Of a stretch of DNA of 64,000 nt, positions 25,023 through 35,480 are shown piece after piece. The notes beneath the pieces were generated by a model. The model was not told the origin of the DNA and did not search any database. It saw only the letters and a list, made by a program, of their open reading frames with translations. The first letter of the stretch is position 1. The number at the start of each line of letters is the position of its first letter. Both the position numbers and the translations under genes were made by a program. Source of the stretch: Paramacrobiotus metropolitanus (lineage: Eukaryota; Tardigrada; Eutardigrada; Parachela; Macrobiotidae); the NCBI RefSeq assembly GCF_019649055.1, contig NW_026570292.1, positions 434,001 through 498,000 of the forward strand, read 5' to 3'.

Positions 25023-26453
25023 GATCCTAATGAGGATGTGTGGTAAGCAAAGAGTGCTGAATGATCACTAAGGAACTGGCACATCTGACGAGAACTTTGC
25101 TGGCACCTGTTGCACTAGCACTGTGTCTGTCCACGGACTTCAACAGACACAAGTCGCTATTCTTCACTGGACAGTACCAACCAGTATCCCTCCTTGAATA
25201 CGATACTCGTGCATTTTCAATAACAAAGCACAATTACTTTGCAAAGGTACAGGAGAGTGCATTCATTAAAAGTACGGTATGTATCGCAAATCGTAAAACC
25301 TGGAACCATCAAAATGAAACAGCTGTGGCAGCTCGACAAAGTGCCTGGGCCTAGTTGATTGTAGCGTCACCCTGCCGGCGGTTGGCTTTGCGACGTTTTC
25401 AAGTTTCAACCGGAACTGGAAGTGGTGTTACCGCGGTTGTTGTTAAGTATTTCTGCCAGGATAAGGTCTTAAGTAATTCTTTGAATATTTTGTTAACTCA
25501 CCTTCTTACAGTTTTGTTTTCGAAACGCAATAAACTGTGTTACTATGAAGACCGTTCTTACGCTGAATCAGAGATCAAGATTTAAAAAGAATTTTTGAAA
25601 AAGATATCGGAACTCTAATTCGGTGGAAGAACGGTCTCTAAGTTTACTGTGCTTCCATGTAAAATTTGAAGAAGATCGGTCTCTAATGAGATTTCTGTAC
25701 ACGTAAATGCGTTTGAACTTTTTGGAATTTTCTTACACCCATAGCTGCCAACCGGATATTGTACGAACAAATACTCGTAGTTAGACTAAGTTCTCACGCT
25801 TATGTATATAAATCTTTTGGCTACTTAATGTCATAAAAACAATGCAAAAAGGGGTTTGGGAACTGGGATTACTCGACAGCGAAGGTCTTCGTGCCTTTCA
25901 CAAATTTGGTACCAGGTCACTTCCCTGAAATGATTAAATACCATAAAGATCAGTACCATTTGCCACTTCGATTGTAAAAATTAAGTGGCCATCTGCAGCA
26001 TAGAAATTTAAGCCGGACAAAGAAGAGACCTTATTTTAGAAAGAAAAGAAAGAAAATGCTTTTATATGTGACTAGCTGCAGGATCACAACGATACCATGA
26101 TTTATTACCATCCATCAGTCGCAACAAATAAATCAAGTAATTAACGAATAAAGATATAAACTATTGAATAGACTTGTACACTGGACGTGCCCGAGGTGAA
26201 ATCCTACAATGTAGGACTAAATGGTCGCATAGCCAGCATTCTGTACGCAAGCCGTGCAGTGCACTTGTACGAAACGGATATTTTGAACTCAGTGCTACAG
26301 TGCACTCAGCACTGCGCTGCATTCGTACTGAATGTGGAGATTTTGGGTGTGCGACCATTTTGTCCTAAGCTGTACATGCAGAACCAAGTACGGCAGCACT
26401 CGTGCAAAATTTCAGCTGCATTCTAAACATGTTCGTCACTGTAAATTATCCGA
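25023..26453. other. Spacer between Kelch B and the end of cyclase C
   Basis: No supported gene. It holds the Kelch B promoter side (25023-25400, read leftwards), AT-rich DNA, and a long imperfect hairpin near 26205-26375 described separately. Parts of 26070-26120 (AGCTGCAGGATCACAACG) recur downstream of cyclase D near 59450, which marks the duplicated 3' flank. Confidence 0.45.
26205..26375. repeat. Long imperfect inverted repeat (hairpin-forming)
   Basis: The left arm, starting about 26211 (TAGGACTAAATGGTCGCAT), pairs with the right arm ending about 26368 (GTGCGACCATTTTGTCCTA). Pairing continues inward through CATTCTGTACGCAAGC...GTGC against its partially matching complement. The total hairpin is about 160 bp with a small loop near 26290. 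It could be a MITE or a hairpin RNA source. Confidence 0.55.
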
Positions 26454-29239
26454 TCACTCCAACCAGAACGTCTGCATTTCGCCTTTGCCCTAAAAAGAAT
26501 GGGTTTTTATTTTCGTCTCCCTAAAAGTTGAAGTAATAGAAGAATGGTCCAGCCAGTAGGAGTAGTAGAATGACCTTTATGGTCAGAGTGCCACGTAACA
26601 CAAAGCGAAGGTTTTTCCGGTGGGAAGCCAGGCGCTCGGCGGAATGGCTCACATGGACCTTCCCAGCTATCGAAAGAAGTGTTAAGTGTTTTGTTCTGTG
26701 TTATAAGTCTACTGCGAACGCGAAATCAGTTTTCTACACGTCTGAGAAACCAGATATTCACGCTGTCGTCGTCCTCGTCGCTTCTGACGAGAACATATTC
26801 ATTTCTACGTTTCAGACTATCACTACTATTAAGTCTTATAAACTGTTGTTCTCTAGCAATCATAATCACAACAAAGTGAGCAAACATTAAAAACAATAAG
26901 CATTCGTATAAAAAAGTTTGATATAGGGTCTTTACCTTCCCCATGGGTTTCCATGCGACTAGCTGTGTTGACGGTGTCACCAAACCTGCACGGTTTGAAA
27001 AAATCAAAACTGGGTTTTTAATCTGACCAGCAAAGGGACGTACAGGCAGTATCGAGGCATTTTCCGGCCGATTACTCCAGCGACAACCGGCCCTTTTTCA
27101 AATAAAAGACTCTATTACGAAAGTCCAGATACGTAGCACGGTAGCAGGTTACTCGCAGTCGTGAAAAACGCTTTGTTACCAGAATTAATGCCGACTCGAG
27201 CGCTTAGCTCTTCGGCAGCCAGGCAGCTTCTCGCAGACGTTAACAATTGTAACGACAGCATGCACAGTTCAGCTGCGTGGTCCGTCCCGTTTGGTGTGGG
27301 CACTCCGCTTGCCACCTTCAGAAGCAGTGAATTATGGACAGTGACTTTTCGACAGAACCACTCTGTCGTGCTATTAGCCAATTACCATGTACGAATCATT
27401 GATGGTTTCCACTTTATACGTATCGTACAACCCGAATATCCTGTCGAATTCCGAATACACGCTGTTCAGCAGCGATACAATATCCCACGGTGAATACGTG
27501 GACAATAAATGAGAAAATCCGGGGATATCACTAAACAGTACGGATGCGCTGTCGAACGTCTCCGGCAGGGTTTCTTGTTTCATGCGCAATTTGTGGACGA
27601 TGGACCTAAAGAACCATTACAATTGGCAGTAAGTTAGCGTTTCTTGTTTTCTGACTTTTGTTGTTACTTTGGCAGCATTTCTGCCAAAAGCACATCGACA
27701 TTATCCCGTTCTTCCACCAAGCTCCTCGTCTTCTCTATGACGATGAACTCTAGCTGCTGACTTTGCTCGTCCATCAGCCGGATAACGTAATCCACAATGT
27801 TTCGCGGTAAGCGCAGTTGACCGAAGAGCTTCTTCAGCTGCCAAATTCTGGGACGCAGAGCTGGATCAGTCTGGAGGCACTGCTCCGTCAATTGACTCCA
27901 TTTCTGTTGTATTACCGATTTTCCTGCGCCTTCCGCATTCGTTATTTCCATTTCTGTTAAATAAACATTCAACTGCAGATCTGGTTATGTGGTGCATAAT
28001 ACTGTATATAATGTACGTACTTCGATACGTTAAACATTAAACCTACGTGGTATCTAGTACCTACCAGCCTCACTGCCGGTTGGTAAAAATTAGATTCCGG
28101 AAGTTAACATGCGTTGGCTCGTATGCTTGCAGTGAATCAATTACGTATATTGGTTCGCTTACTTTTATTTCCGTTGAGCATCTGGCTAATGACTCCAAAG
28201 TTCCGTGCATCCTCAGCCCGAAAATAGATTACCTTGTCGTAAAGCGTAACAAACTGCAGTACTACCGGGGATTTTCCCAAACACTCCAGTAACTGGAAAC
28301 ACCCCAGTTTAGCGATTCTTAAGTTATAGCGGTGGTTGATAAAGCATGCTTCAGGAGAAAGGTCTCCATGGAACTGCAGTGTGGAGGAATGGATATACGA
28401 TAAACCCTGTCACCAGTAACGCATTTCATAACAGTTTGTGCTGAACACATGCAGGACCTTGCGGTACAGATGGCGTACCTGTAAAAGATCCCACAGCAAA
28501 GCCAACCGAATGGTGTCATCACGAAGCACAGAACGTGCCTGCAGAACATCGTTAATGTTGCCGCGCTCATCGAATTCCCACACTAACCAACACGAGTCTT
28601 TGATAACGTTGATGCCGTAGAATGATCCGATATTTGGATGCGATAGTTTCAATATCTGTCGAACAGATTACCGTTAGACAGGTTATGAAAGAGAATAAAA
28701 GCGAAAATGCAATAAAAGAGAAGAGGCAATAAAAGAGAACCAAAAGCAACGGCCAGCATTTGTTAAAACAACTCTCTATCCATGTACATAGTTTTTACGT
28801 ACATCTAATATTATCGCTCGAAATTTTGCGCTGTGTACAATAACGGATTTGGGTATGTTCTGCCCAAGAGGAATTGTCAACGAGGCATTCAGGAGCGCCG
28901 ATGATACATTTGAATCCTCCAGCAATACCGCGGAAAACATTCTGTCATTCGCCCTCTTTCTGTTAGAAAAACAGGTCGACGTTATTGGGTTTGTAGGCGA
29001 ATAAATCGAAATGTTTAGCACTTAAAAGTTAAAATGAAATTATTACTGGTTCATAAATTAATACTGAAGCAGATTTCGTAGCACACCTGATATAGTAGGC
29101 CGTAACAAAGGTCACGCACAGCATGACCATCACGACCACCACAGGCGCAATGATTTCTGCAAGAGGACCAAATACACCATAAGTCTTCGTTATTTGGCAT
29201 AGACGCCACCTGACACACCGAGTTTCATGGTGGCACAAC

Positions 29240-29349
29240 AGTAGTATCAATGTGAAGCGTGATAAAATTTCTACTATCTATTACAATTAGGTGATTCCTA
29301 ACCAGTTTAAAAAGTCCGGTGGGTGGAAAAATAATGCCCGGGGTGGGTC
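29240..29349 (+). repeat. Polinton left terminal inverted repeat
   Basis: Inverted copy of 51685-51794. It begins AGTAGTATCAATGTGAAG at the insertion junction. The first 90 or so bases are identical to the right end; the last 20 diverge. Preceded by CACAAC (29234-29239). Confidence 0.95.
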
Positions 29350-29530
29350 TTTGGAAATTCAATTTATTAATATAATTTTTTTGCAGCTCTTTGCAATGTA
29401 CTAGTCATAACTACTAAGCTATCGTTACTCTAGTGTAATGCTTATGTCTGAAACCTTAGTACGGATAATAAGGAACGAGCGAACGACCGATTTTTCCAAT
29501 TTTTATTTTTCACACCAACACAAACAAATC

Positions 29531-30185
29531 TCAATCAATTTGAATAGCATTATCATCCGGTTGGTCGTTCTCGTCCTGTTGGCCATCGTTATCGCTGTCC
29601 TCCAATGGCGATTCGTCTGCAAACGTATTTCATGCTTTAACGTGCAACACAAGGAAAAGCTTTTTATTTACCGCAAATGAACGGTTCTAGCTCCCAGTCC
29701 TCCTCAGAGTCGTCATCCGTGTCGGTGTCGTACGCGGTGATGATAAACCGGGTGACCGTTGGGAACTTGTCAGCCAACCAACGGTCATGTCCACGGATGT
29801 CGCACAGGGCGTTGGCCTCCACATCCAGCGAGCGCAGATGGGTCAGACGGGTCAGCAGCTCCAAGTCATCACGAAAGGCCAGCTTGTTGTTGACCAGGGA
29901 GAGCTTGACCAGGTTAGGACACTTGTCGGCGATGATGTCTATGTTGTCCAGGTGATTATCCCCCAACATCAGAACGCGCAGGTTAGGCATGTACGGAAAA
30001 CCGTCCAATGACCACAGGTCACAGTCAATCAGACTCAACTTTTCCAACCCGTTCTGGAACTTGGAGAACTCAGGCAGGATGCTATTCGGCACGCGTTTAC
30101 CATCCAGTATCATCTCACTCGTAGTACTGTTAAGCACACGAAACAAATTGCGGAAAGCGTTTTCCATTACCATAGTAGAAGCCAT
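29531..30185 (-). CDS. ANP32-like leucine-rich-repeat protein with acidic tail (Polinton accessory)
   Basis: Two exons: 29672-30185 and 29531-29616, joined by a 55-bp GT-AG intron; 199 residues. Residues about 45-145 are leucine-rich repeats (LEKLSLIDCDLWSL, LRVLMLGDNHL, LVKLSLVNNKL, LRSLDVEANAL), followed by a cap resembling the ANP32 C-cap, then an Asp/Glu-rich tail that continues into exon 2. ANP32 proteins are nuclear histone-binding and phosphatase-regulating factors and are known cofactors of some viral polymerases. The similarity is by pattern only. It is the first gene inside the left TIR and is divergent from the IAP gene across a shared spacer. Inferred role: modulation of host chromatin or polymerase activity. 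Confidence 0.72.
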
Positions 30186-30549
30186 TGCTGTAGAAAGAAA
30201 CTTTTATTTATTTTTCAAAAAAAAACGTACGACTGCAGTTCACTGGGTGTACTGTTTATATGGATAGCTGCATCCTTTTTCAATATTACTGTAACAATCA
30301 ATAATAGCACTATACATCATCATCATTAATTACCACTGTAACGATCAAACATTACCACTGTCTGTAACAATCAATAATTGCACTATACATCATCATCAAT
30401 AATTACCACTGTAACGATCAAACATTATCACTGTGATGCTAGGGAGTAACTCCAAATGCACATATAAACAGCACTGCATCTGAGAGATCGATACTCCAGT
30501 TTTGTGAAAGTTTTTAAATATAATGAGCATACTAATGTGATTATCTGGA
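30186..30549. promoter_or_regulatory. Divergent promoter spacer with tandem repeat (ANP32-like / IAP)
   Basis: About 30288-30438 contains a 70-75-bp unit repeated twice, built of CTGTAACAATCAATAAT, TGCACTATACATCATCATC and ACCACTGTAACGATCAAACATTA. A TATA-like CATATAAAC lies at 30461 for the rightward gene, and a TATA-like word (complement of GTTTATATGG, near 30254) for the leftward gene. GTAAC words recur in the other Polinton spacers. Confidence 0.5.
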
Positions 30550-30802
30550 ATGACGAAGGTAAGTCAAATAGTAAGGTTACGTATCGTGCTGTTCCAATAA
30601 CCGGTTTGTAAAATTTTCCCGACTCCTTCAGTAATTATAATAAAAGCAAATACTATAAAAAATACAACATAAAGTATTACTAATAAAATCTTTTCGCATC
30701 GTTGAGATACTGTACGTAAGTCCGGCATCATACACTGAAGGTTGGCCATTTTCTTGTACTTAAAGTAAGACCCAGAATCCTTAAATAGATGTTTTGCAGA
30801 AA

Positions 30803-31693
30803 ATGAATTTGCAAGAGCGACTGCAGACATTCAGTAGATGGCCATTGTCCTATGTGTCCCCGTTATCTTTGGCACGTAGTGGGTTTGTTTATACGGGAGT
30901 AGACGATGACGTGGTCTGTACTATGTGTAAGACCGTCTTGGGTGGATGGAGCATTGGGGATAATCCGGCGCACGACCACAAACTCCTGTGCGAAGAATGC
31001 CCGTACGCTGCAATGGTTGAGGATGGAGACTATTACGTACCCTCCATGACTAATTACCGTGATCGTTTTGCTACGTTCGCCGAATGGCCGGAAAGTTATT
31101 CACAGACTCCTAAGCAGATGGCTTTGGCGGGATTCTATTATCTGGGTATCACGGATCGGGTGCAGTGCTTCTGTTGTGGAAAGAAGCTGGAAAAATGGAA
31201 GCCGCAGGAGGATGCTTGGACTGAACACGCAAAGTGGAACCCGACATGCAGATTTTTGATTGAGCAGAAAGGTCAAGCCTTCATCAACGACGTTCAACGG
31301 TTCTACCGCCTGGACCTGAGTATGATAGTATTCGGAACGGAAGACGACGAGCACGAGGAATTCATTGTGGCGAGTGCGCTGCAGCAAGGGCACTCGTACA
31401 TGCACATTATCCAAGCACTGCAGGCCAGGAATAAACCACCGGGTAAGCGCTTCAACTCTGTCGCAGAATTGGTACAAGCGGTTAAAGATATCCAAAATCG
31501 AGAGACGGGTAATGCTCCTGATGACGAATCGCAGATGGATCATGAATGTAGAATATGCATGGATAAAAAAGTGACGATGGTTTTTGATCCGTGTGGGCAT
31601 GCGGTGTGTTGTGGAAACTGTTCGAAAAAACTAGAGAGCTGTCCAGTATGCCGTATTAGAGTGAAAAAGTACATACGGTTGTATTTTGCATGA
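30803..31693 (+). CDS. Inhibitor-of-apoptosis protein, two BIR domains and a RING (Polinton accessory)
   Basis: 296 residues from the ATG at 30803. BIR1 spans about residues 5-70 (zinc ligands C39, C42, H59, C66) and BIR2 about 87-155 (C122, C125, H142, C149). The C-terminal RING begins CRICMDKK and ends with the YIRLYFA tail typical of IAP RINGs. IAPs bind caspases or adaptor proteins and ubiquitinate them to block cell death; viral IAPs do this during infection. A 5' intron is likely: ATGACGAAG at 30550-30558 ends in GTAAGT, and TTTTGCAG at 30792-30799 precedes an in-frame continuation. The true start may therefore be 30550, adding four residues. The gene ends 18 bp before the packaging ATPase. 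Confidence 0.92.
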   Translation: MNLQERLQTFSRWPLSYVSPLSLARSGFVYTGVDDDVVCTMCKTVLGGWSIGDNPAHDHKLLCEECPYAAMVEDGDYYVPSMTNYRDRFATFAEWPESYSQTPKQMALAGFYYLGITDRVQCFCCGKKLEKWKPQEDAWTEHAKWNPTCRFLIEQKGQAFINDVQRFYRLDLSMIVFGTEDDEHEEFIVASALQQGHSYMHIIQALQARNKPPGKRFNSVAELVQAVKDIQNRETGNAPDDESQMDHECRICMDKKVTMVFDPCGHAVCCGNCSKKLESCPVCRIRVKKYIRLYFA

Positions 31694-31711
31694 CACTCAT
31701 TATTTAAGCGC

Positions 31712-32437
31712 ATGAATGTATTGAATGGCAGTAAAATTATCATGTATAGCATCATTAGTGATTACCCGCGTTTCCGTGCACCTTTCGGTATGTGTATATG
31801 TGGCCCAACTATGTCTGGAAAAACACAGTTCACATTCTCTTTAATAAAAAACAGCGCTTTAGTATTCGATAAAGTACCATCAAAAATACTATATTGCTAC
31901 GGTGAATGGCAAAACGGTTTTGATGATTTAATTAAAGAAGTTCCACACATTGAGTTTGTCAATGGTTTAGATAATTTATTTACTTTATTGCAATCCATCG
32001 ACAGCGAGCAACATACATTATTAGTTATTGATGACTTGGCCAGTGATCTGTGCAAGGACGCTCGTTGTTCGGATTTATTTACGCGGGGAATCCATCATAA
32101 AAACTTGTCCGTTATTCTCCTGTTGCAAAATTTGTACAAGCAGGGAAAATCAATGCGTGACATTACCCTTAATTCACAGTACCTGGTACTATTTAAGAAC
32201 GTTCGCGATATCAACCAAATAGCACTACTGGCTCGACAAACGGGATTAAAGCACATGATCGACGCTTATGAGAAAGTGACATCGGAGCCTTATCAACCGC
32301 TAGTTCTCGACTTACGGTCAACTTGCCCGGATTATCTACGGATACGCTCCCATGTTCTGCCTTATGAACAGATGCGGATTTACTTAAAACGGAATTGTGC
32401 CAGCCTGCCAAAATGTCCGAGCGCGTTAAAGCCTTAG
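31712..32437 (+). CDS. FtsK/HerA-type genome-packaging ATPase
   Basis: 241 residues. Walker A GPTMSGKT at residues 31-38 and Walker B LLVIDD at about 103-108. Size and motifs fit the A32-like/Polinton packaging ATPases, which pump DNA into preformed capsids. It is the first gene of the dense + strand virion block (31712-37734). Its last 25 bases overlap the start of the next gene in another frame. Packaging ATPase next to penton, capsid and protease is the standard Polinton/adintovirus combination. Confidence 0.93.
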   Translation: MNVLNGSKIIMYSIISDYPRFRAPFGMCICGPTMSGKTQFTFSLIKNSALVFDKVPSKILYCYGEWQNGFDDLIKEVPHIEFVNGLDNLFTLLQSIDSEQHTLLVIDDLASDLCKDARCSDLFTRGIHHKNLSVILLLQNLYKQGKSMRDITLNSQYLVLFKNVRDINQIALLARQTGLKHMIDAYEKVTSEPYQPLVLDLRSTCPDYLRIRSHVLPYEQMRIYLKRNCASLPKCPSALKP

Positions 32438-32739
32438 CACCACTTGTAATAACGCTGCAGAGTTTAAAACCCAAACAGCGTAAGGTTTTGATGGGTTACT
32501 TATCCAAGTCCCAGTTAAAAGCCATGGAGGAAGTGGCTGTTAACATTGTCAAGAATACTGTGGAATTGTCGCCAGCCCATTTGGACAAGTGTAAACGCCA
32601 TCGTAAAGCATTAAAGCTGATCGCGTTACGACGATATCCGCTAAAAGAAAAACGTAAAATTCTTCAACGTGGTGGTTTCATTGGAGCTATTTTGCCTGTC
32701 ATTGCCGGTGTGTTAACATCGCTAATTGGTAATGGATGA
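32413..32739 (+). CDS. Small basic virion-type protein with hydrophobic tail
   Basis: 108 residues from ATG 32413 (overlapping the ATPase end). Basic helical N-terminus, then RRYPLKEKRKILQRGGF followed by a hydrophobic, Gly-ended tail (IGAILPVIAGVLTSLIG). Small proteins of this design, with a Lys/Arg-rich part before GGF and a membrane-active tail, are common in Polintons and adintoviruses and have been compared with adenovirus minor virion proteins. Function inferred: a capsid-internal or membrane-active component. Its last 8 bases overlap the next gene. Confidence 0.6.
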   Translation: MSERVKALAPLVITLQSLKPKQRKVLMGYLSKSQLKAMEEVAVNIVKNTVELSPAHLDKCKRHRKALKLIALRRYPLKEKRKILQRGGFIGAILPVIAGVLTSLIGNG

Positions 32740-33409
32740 GTACTATATTGTTCCGCGGCGCATGATGGAAAACCGCCTGCATAATCAACTGCAAGTTAAT
32801 AAGGAACCACCGGAAGCGCAAAGCGTTGTAACTTTGGACGGTCTGGTTGCCAAAACGTTGCATCGCACCGATATAAGTGAATTTGAGAAGGCCAGTCAGT
32901 TAAGCGATATTTTGGAGCGTTTTCTAGCATTGAAGCAGAAAGCGCTTCCCGATGAAAACCCACTGGTTTTACCCACGGATGTGGCTAGACAGTCACCACC
33001 TCTAGCCACCGAGAAACAGGACACAGGCCCATACCGCAAACGTGCTCGCTCCGAAGAAGCAGAAGACCTCGCGCAACGTAAGCAATCAAAGCAAGCGCTC
33101 TTTCCCGCTTCTTTACCGACAAAGGGACTGAAACGGAACCACCCTGACGAGTCTGTCGGAACATCAAAAGCGGCACGCATTGCGTTGTTCCCTCCCACGT
33201 TACCCAAAAAAGGTCGGAAAAGAAGAAACGAAGGAACCGAACCGCAGCCGCGGAAGCAACCCCGTAAGCCGTTGTTCCCTTTGACCACTCCACTGAAGGG
33301 AAAAAAGAGAAAACCGGTTCATACGGAACCCGGGGAAAAAAAGCTGCGATCGCGTACTATTCAAACGGGGAGTGGAAAACATAAAATTCGCTGGATTACC
33401 TTAGCATAA
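32732..33409 (+). CDS. Basic, repeat-containing Polinton protein (probable core/DNA-binding)
   Basis: 225 residues from ATG 32732. The N-terminal part has a conserved Polinton-like helix (VAKTLHRTDISEFEKASQL...LERFLALKQKAL). The second half is very basic and holds three imperfect copies of a motif of the form LFPxxLPxKGxKRx (about residues 130-200), ending with a Lys/Arg-rich tail. The composition suggests DNA condensation in the particle, like adenovirus core proteins, but no sequence match is claimed. It overlaps its upstream neighbour by a few bases and ends one base before an ATG in another frame at 33410. Confidence 0.6.
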   Translation: MDEYYIVPRRMMENRLHNQLQVNKEPPEAQSVVTLDGLVAKTLHRTDISEFEKASQLSDILERFLALKQKALPDENPLVLPTDVARQSPPLATEKQDTGPYRKRARSEEAEDLAQRKQSKQALFPASLPTKGLKRNHPDESVGTSKAARIALFPPTLPKKGRKRRNEGTEPQPRKQPRKPLFPLTTPLKGKKRKPVHTEPGEKKLRSRTIQTGSGKHKIRWITLA

Positions 33410-33484
33410 TGGCCGGACTGCTACCTAGTGTATTACGGTTGTGCCGGATATTTAAGATCAACTGCGTATCAACATGTTGCAACA

Positions 33485-34537
33485 ATGGAGAGACTGATGA
33501 AAAAATATCTCAACCCGCGCGACCCCGGCGGTCTTGGAGGCGTCGAAAGGTTTCGAAGAAGTTTAAAGACCAAAGCCAACAAACGGAGAGCGGAGGAGAT
33601 TCTTCAGGAGATCGATGCCTATACTGTAACCAAAGAAAACCGGAGGCGCTTTCGGCGGAATCCCATCGTGGTGACCAACCTACGCCAGCAGTATCAAGCG
33701 GATCTAGCGGATCTGTCCAAGTACTCTAACGAGAACGACGGATACAAACATTTGCTGTTTGTTATTGACTGTTTTTCCAAGAAACTGGACATCCAACCCA
33801 TGAAAACAAAGACGGCTCGGGAAACCAAGGAAGCTTTAACACGAGCATTTGAGAAGCTTGGTGAACCGGAAAAGTTGCAATACGATAAAGGAACCGAAGT
33901 GCTCAACGCCACGGTTAAAAAATACCTCAATGAACGCAATATACAGTTTTTCACGTCGGAAAACGAAGACATCAAGTGTGCCATGGCAGAGAGGGTAATC
34001 CGGACCATCAAAACGCGTATCTTTCGCTTGTTTCGTGCACGCGTTTCCACTCGATACATCGACAAGCTGCAGGATTTGGTGCACTCGTACAACCACTCAA
34101 AACATCGCGCACACGGTATGCGCCCTGTTGACGTGACCCAGAACAATTCTTTGCTGGTGTATAACAAGCTGTTTCCACCAAAAATCACGTATAGTCCAAA
34201 GTTTAAAGTGGGTGATGCGGTGCGGATTGCCGTGCATAAAACCAAAGTGGAAAAAGGCTATACGTATCGATTTAAGGAGGAAATCTTCTACGTAAAAGAG
34301 ATCCTTAAACACTCTGTACCGGTGTACCGCCTGCAAGATTACCAGGACAAACCTATTAAAGGAACCTTTTATGAAAACGAACTGTCTAAAGTGTCCCGAC
34401 CGCACCTGAAAGAGCACACTATTGATCACGTTGTCAAAAAGCGAGGAGAAAAAGTGCTAGTACGCTGGTTAGGATACGGACCTGAACACGATTCTTGGAT
34501 ACATTCATCATGTTTGAAGGAGCGCCCTTCTACGTAA
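33485..34537 (+). CDS. Retrovirus-like integrase with C-terminal chromodomain
   Basis: 350 residues from ATG 33485; an upstream extension to 33428 lacks an ATG. The N-terminal part has the Polinton-type NPRDPGGLGGVERF lead. The catalytic DDE triad is D73 (in QADLADLSKY), D134 (in QYDKGTE) and E169 (in CAMAERVIR), with 34 residues between the last two. The C-terminal part (about 298-345) is a chromodomain-like segment (VLVRWLGYGPEHDSWI). This enzyme inserts the element and makes the 6-bp duplication seen at its ends; a chromodomain may bias targets through histone marks. It overlaps the start of the penton gene by 28 bases. All key residues are present. Confidence 0.95.
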   Translation: MERLMKKYLNPRDPGGLGGVERFRRSLKTKANKRRAEEILQEIDAYTVTKENRRRFRRNPIVVTNLRQQYQADLADLSKYSNENDGYKHLLFVIDCFSKKLDIQPMKTKTARETKEALTRAFEKLGEPEKLQYDKGTEVLNATVKKYLNERNIQFFTSENEDIKCAMAERVIRTIKTRIFRLFRARVSTRYIDKLQDLVHSYNHSKHRAHGMRPVDVTQNNSLLVYNKLFPPKITYSPKFKVGDAVRIAVHKTKVEKGYTYRFKEEIFYVKEILKHSVPVYRLQDYQDKPIKGTFYENELSKVSRPHLKEHTIDHVVKKRGEKVLVRWLGYGPEHDSWIHSSCLKERPST

Positions 34538-35478
34538 CGCTGCCGAGCGACGTGGCGACTGACGCCAGTAATACGCCATCTAACTGGACAACGAAACTGA
34601 AACATCCGATTACATTGAAAGGAAAATGGGAAATGGCTCTTGTCGAACTACAGTACTTAAACTCATTCTATACTTTACCAGTGGAACAGAAAATTCAAGT
34701 GCAGATTGTTAAAGAATTCCGATTAAAAAAGGATGATACCGGATTTATCGAATCTGTGGACTACGTGGTTCATCAGGACGAAATTACCATTCCACCGGGA
34801 AACTTTAAGAATGCCGAGTTGTTATTGCAAACCATCAACTCATTGGTACCTAAAGTGGGACCTTATATGGTGGATGAAACGGTGCACGCTGACAAGAGCG
34901 CTTTATCTCACGATCGAGCCTTCAACGTACAATTTCTTACTCCGACCAACCATCGCGTGAGGCTAAACATTGGAAACGACCGGGTATCAGTGGTTTTCCC
35001 ACCGGGATCCACAACGCTGCAAAAGATTTTGGGGTTCGAAACCAACGAATTTAAACCGGATGTACCAGTCGAAAGCCACGGTAATGCGATGGGACCCTTT
35101 CCCATGGAAACAAAGACCAGCAAAATCAAATACCTTTCGTTCCTGACCAAACCTCCTAATCCTAAACTGAGCAGTTTCATTTCGGAAAGACCGGTCAATA
35201 CTTTGTTGGGGAATCAAAGCCTGTTCGTGTATAGCGATGTGGCTGACTATAGCCTCATTGGAGATACCGCAGCGCAGTTTTTACGCTCCGTGCCTATTAG
35301 AGGAGAAGTTAACCAGATCGTGGAAGCACGCTTCGACATTCCGCATTATGTTCCTGTTCTGCGCCAGCACTTTGAGACCATTCACCTCACAATTGCTAAC
35401 GACTTAGGGGACGACGCTAAATTTCAGACTGGAAAGTCCCTAGTGAAGCTCCATTTCCGACCACAAAGACTGTATTAA
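34510..35478 (+). CDS. Minor capsid (penton-like) protein
   Basis: 322 residues from ATG 34510. The pattern matches Polinton/adintovirus penton-type single jelly-roll proteins: N-terminal FYVTLPSDVA segment, WEMALVELQY, and the C-terminal block RGEVNQIVEARFDIPHYVPV followed by a GKSLVKLHFRP end. It forms the five-fold vertices of an icosahedral particle. Placed between integrase and the small virion protein, two bases before the latter. No breaks. Confidence 0.87.
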   Translation: MFEGAPFYVTLPSDVATDASNTPSNWTTKLKHPITLKGKWEMALVELQYLNSFYTLPVEQKIQVQIVKEFRLKKDDTGFIESVDYVVHQDEITIPPGNFKNAELLLQTINSLVPKVGPYMVDETVHADKSALSHDRAFNVQFLTPTNHRVRLNIGNDRVSVVFPPGSTTLQKILGFETNEFKPDVPVESHGNAMGPFPMETKTSKIKYLSFLTKPPNPKLSSFISERPVNTLLGNQSLFVYSDVADYSLIGDTAAQFLRSVPIRGEVNQIVEARFDIPHYVPVLRQHFETIHLTIANDLGDDAKFQTGKSLVKLHFRPQRLY

Positions 35479-35480
35479 GA

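Noticed and set aside
25061-25354. A + strand frame upstream of Kelch B
   Set aside because: Lies in the promoter and 5' region of Kelch B; no features and no matching frame upstream of copies A and C.
29438-29680. A small + strand frame with a hydrophobic, membrane-like stretch
   Set aside because: It lies opposite the second (acidic) exon of the ANP32-like gene; splice sites support the - strand reading.
33410-33729. A + strand frame starting with an ATG just upstream of the integrase
   Set aside because: It runs out of frame over the integrase start; the integrase frame carries the conserved motifs.
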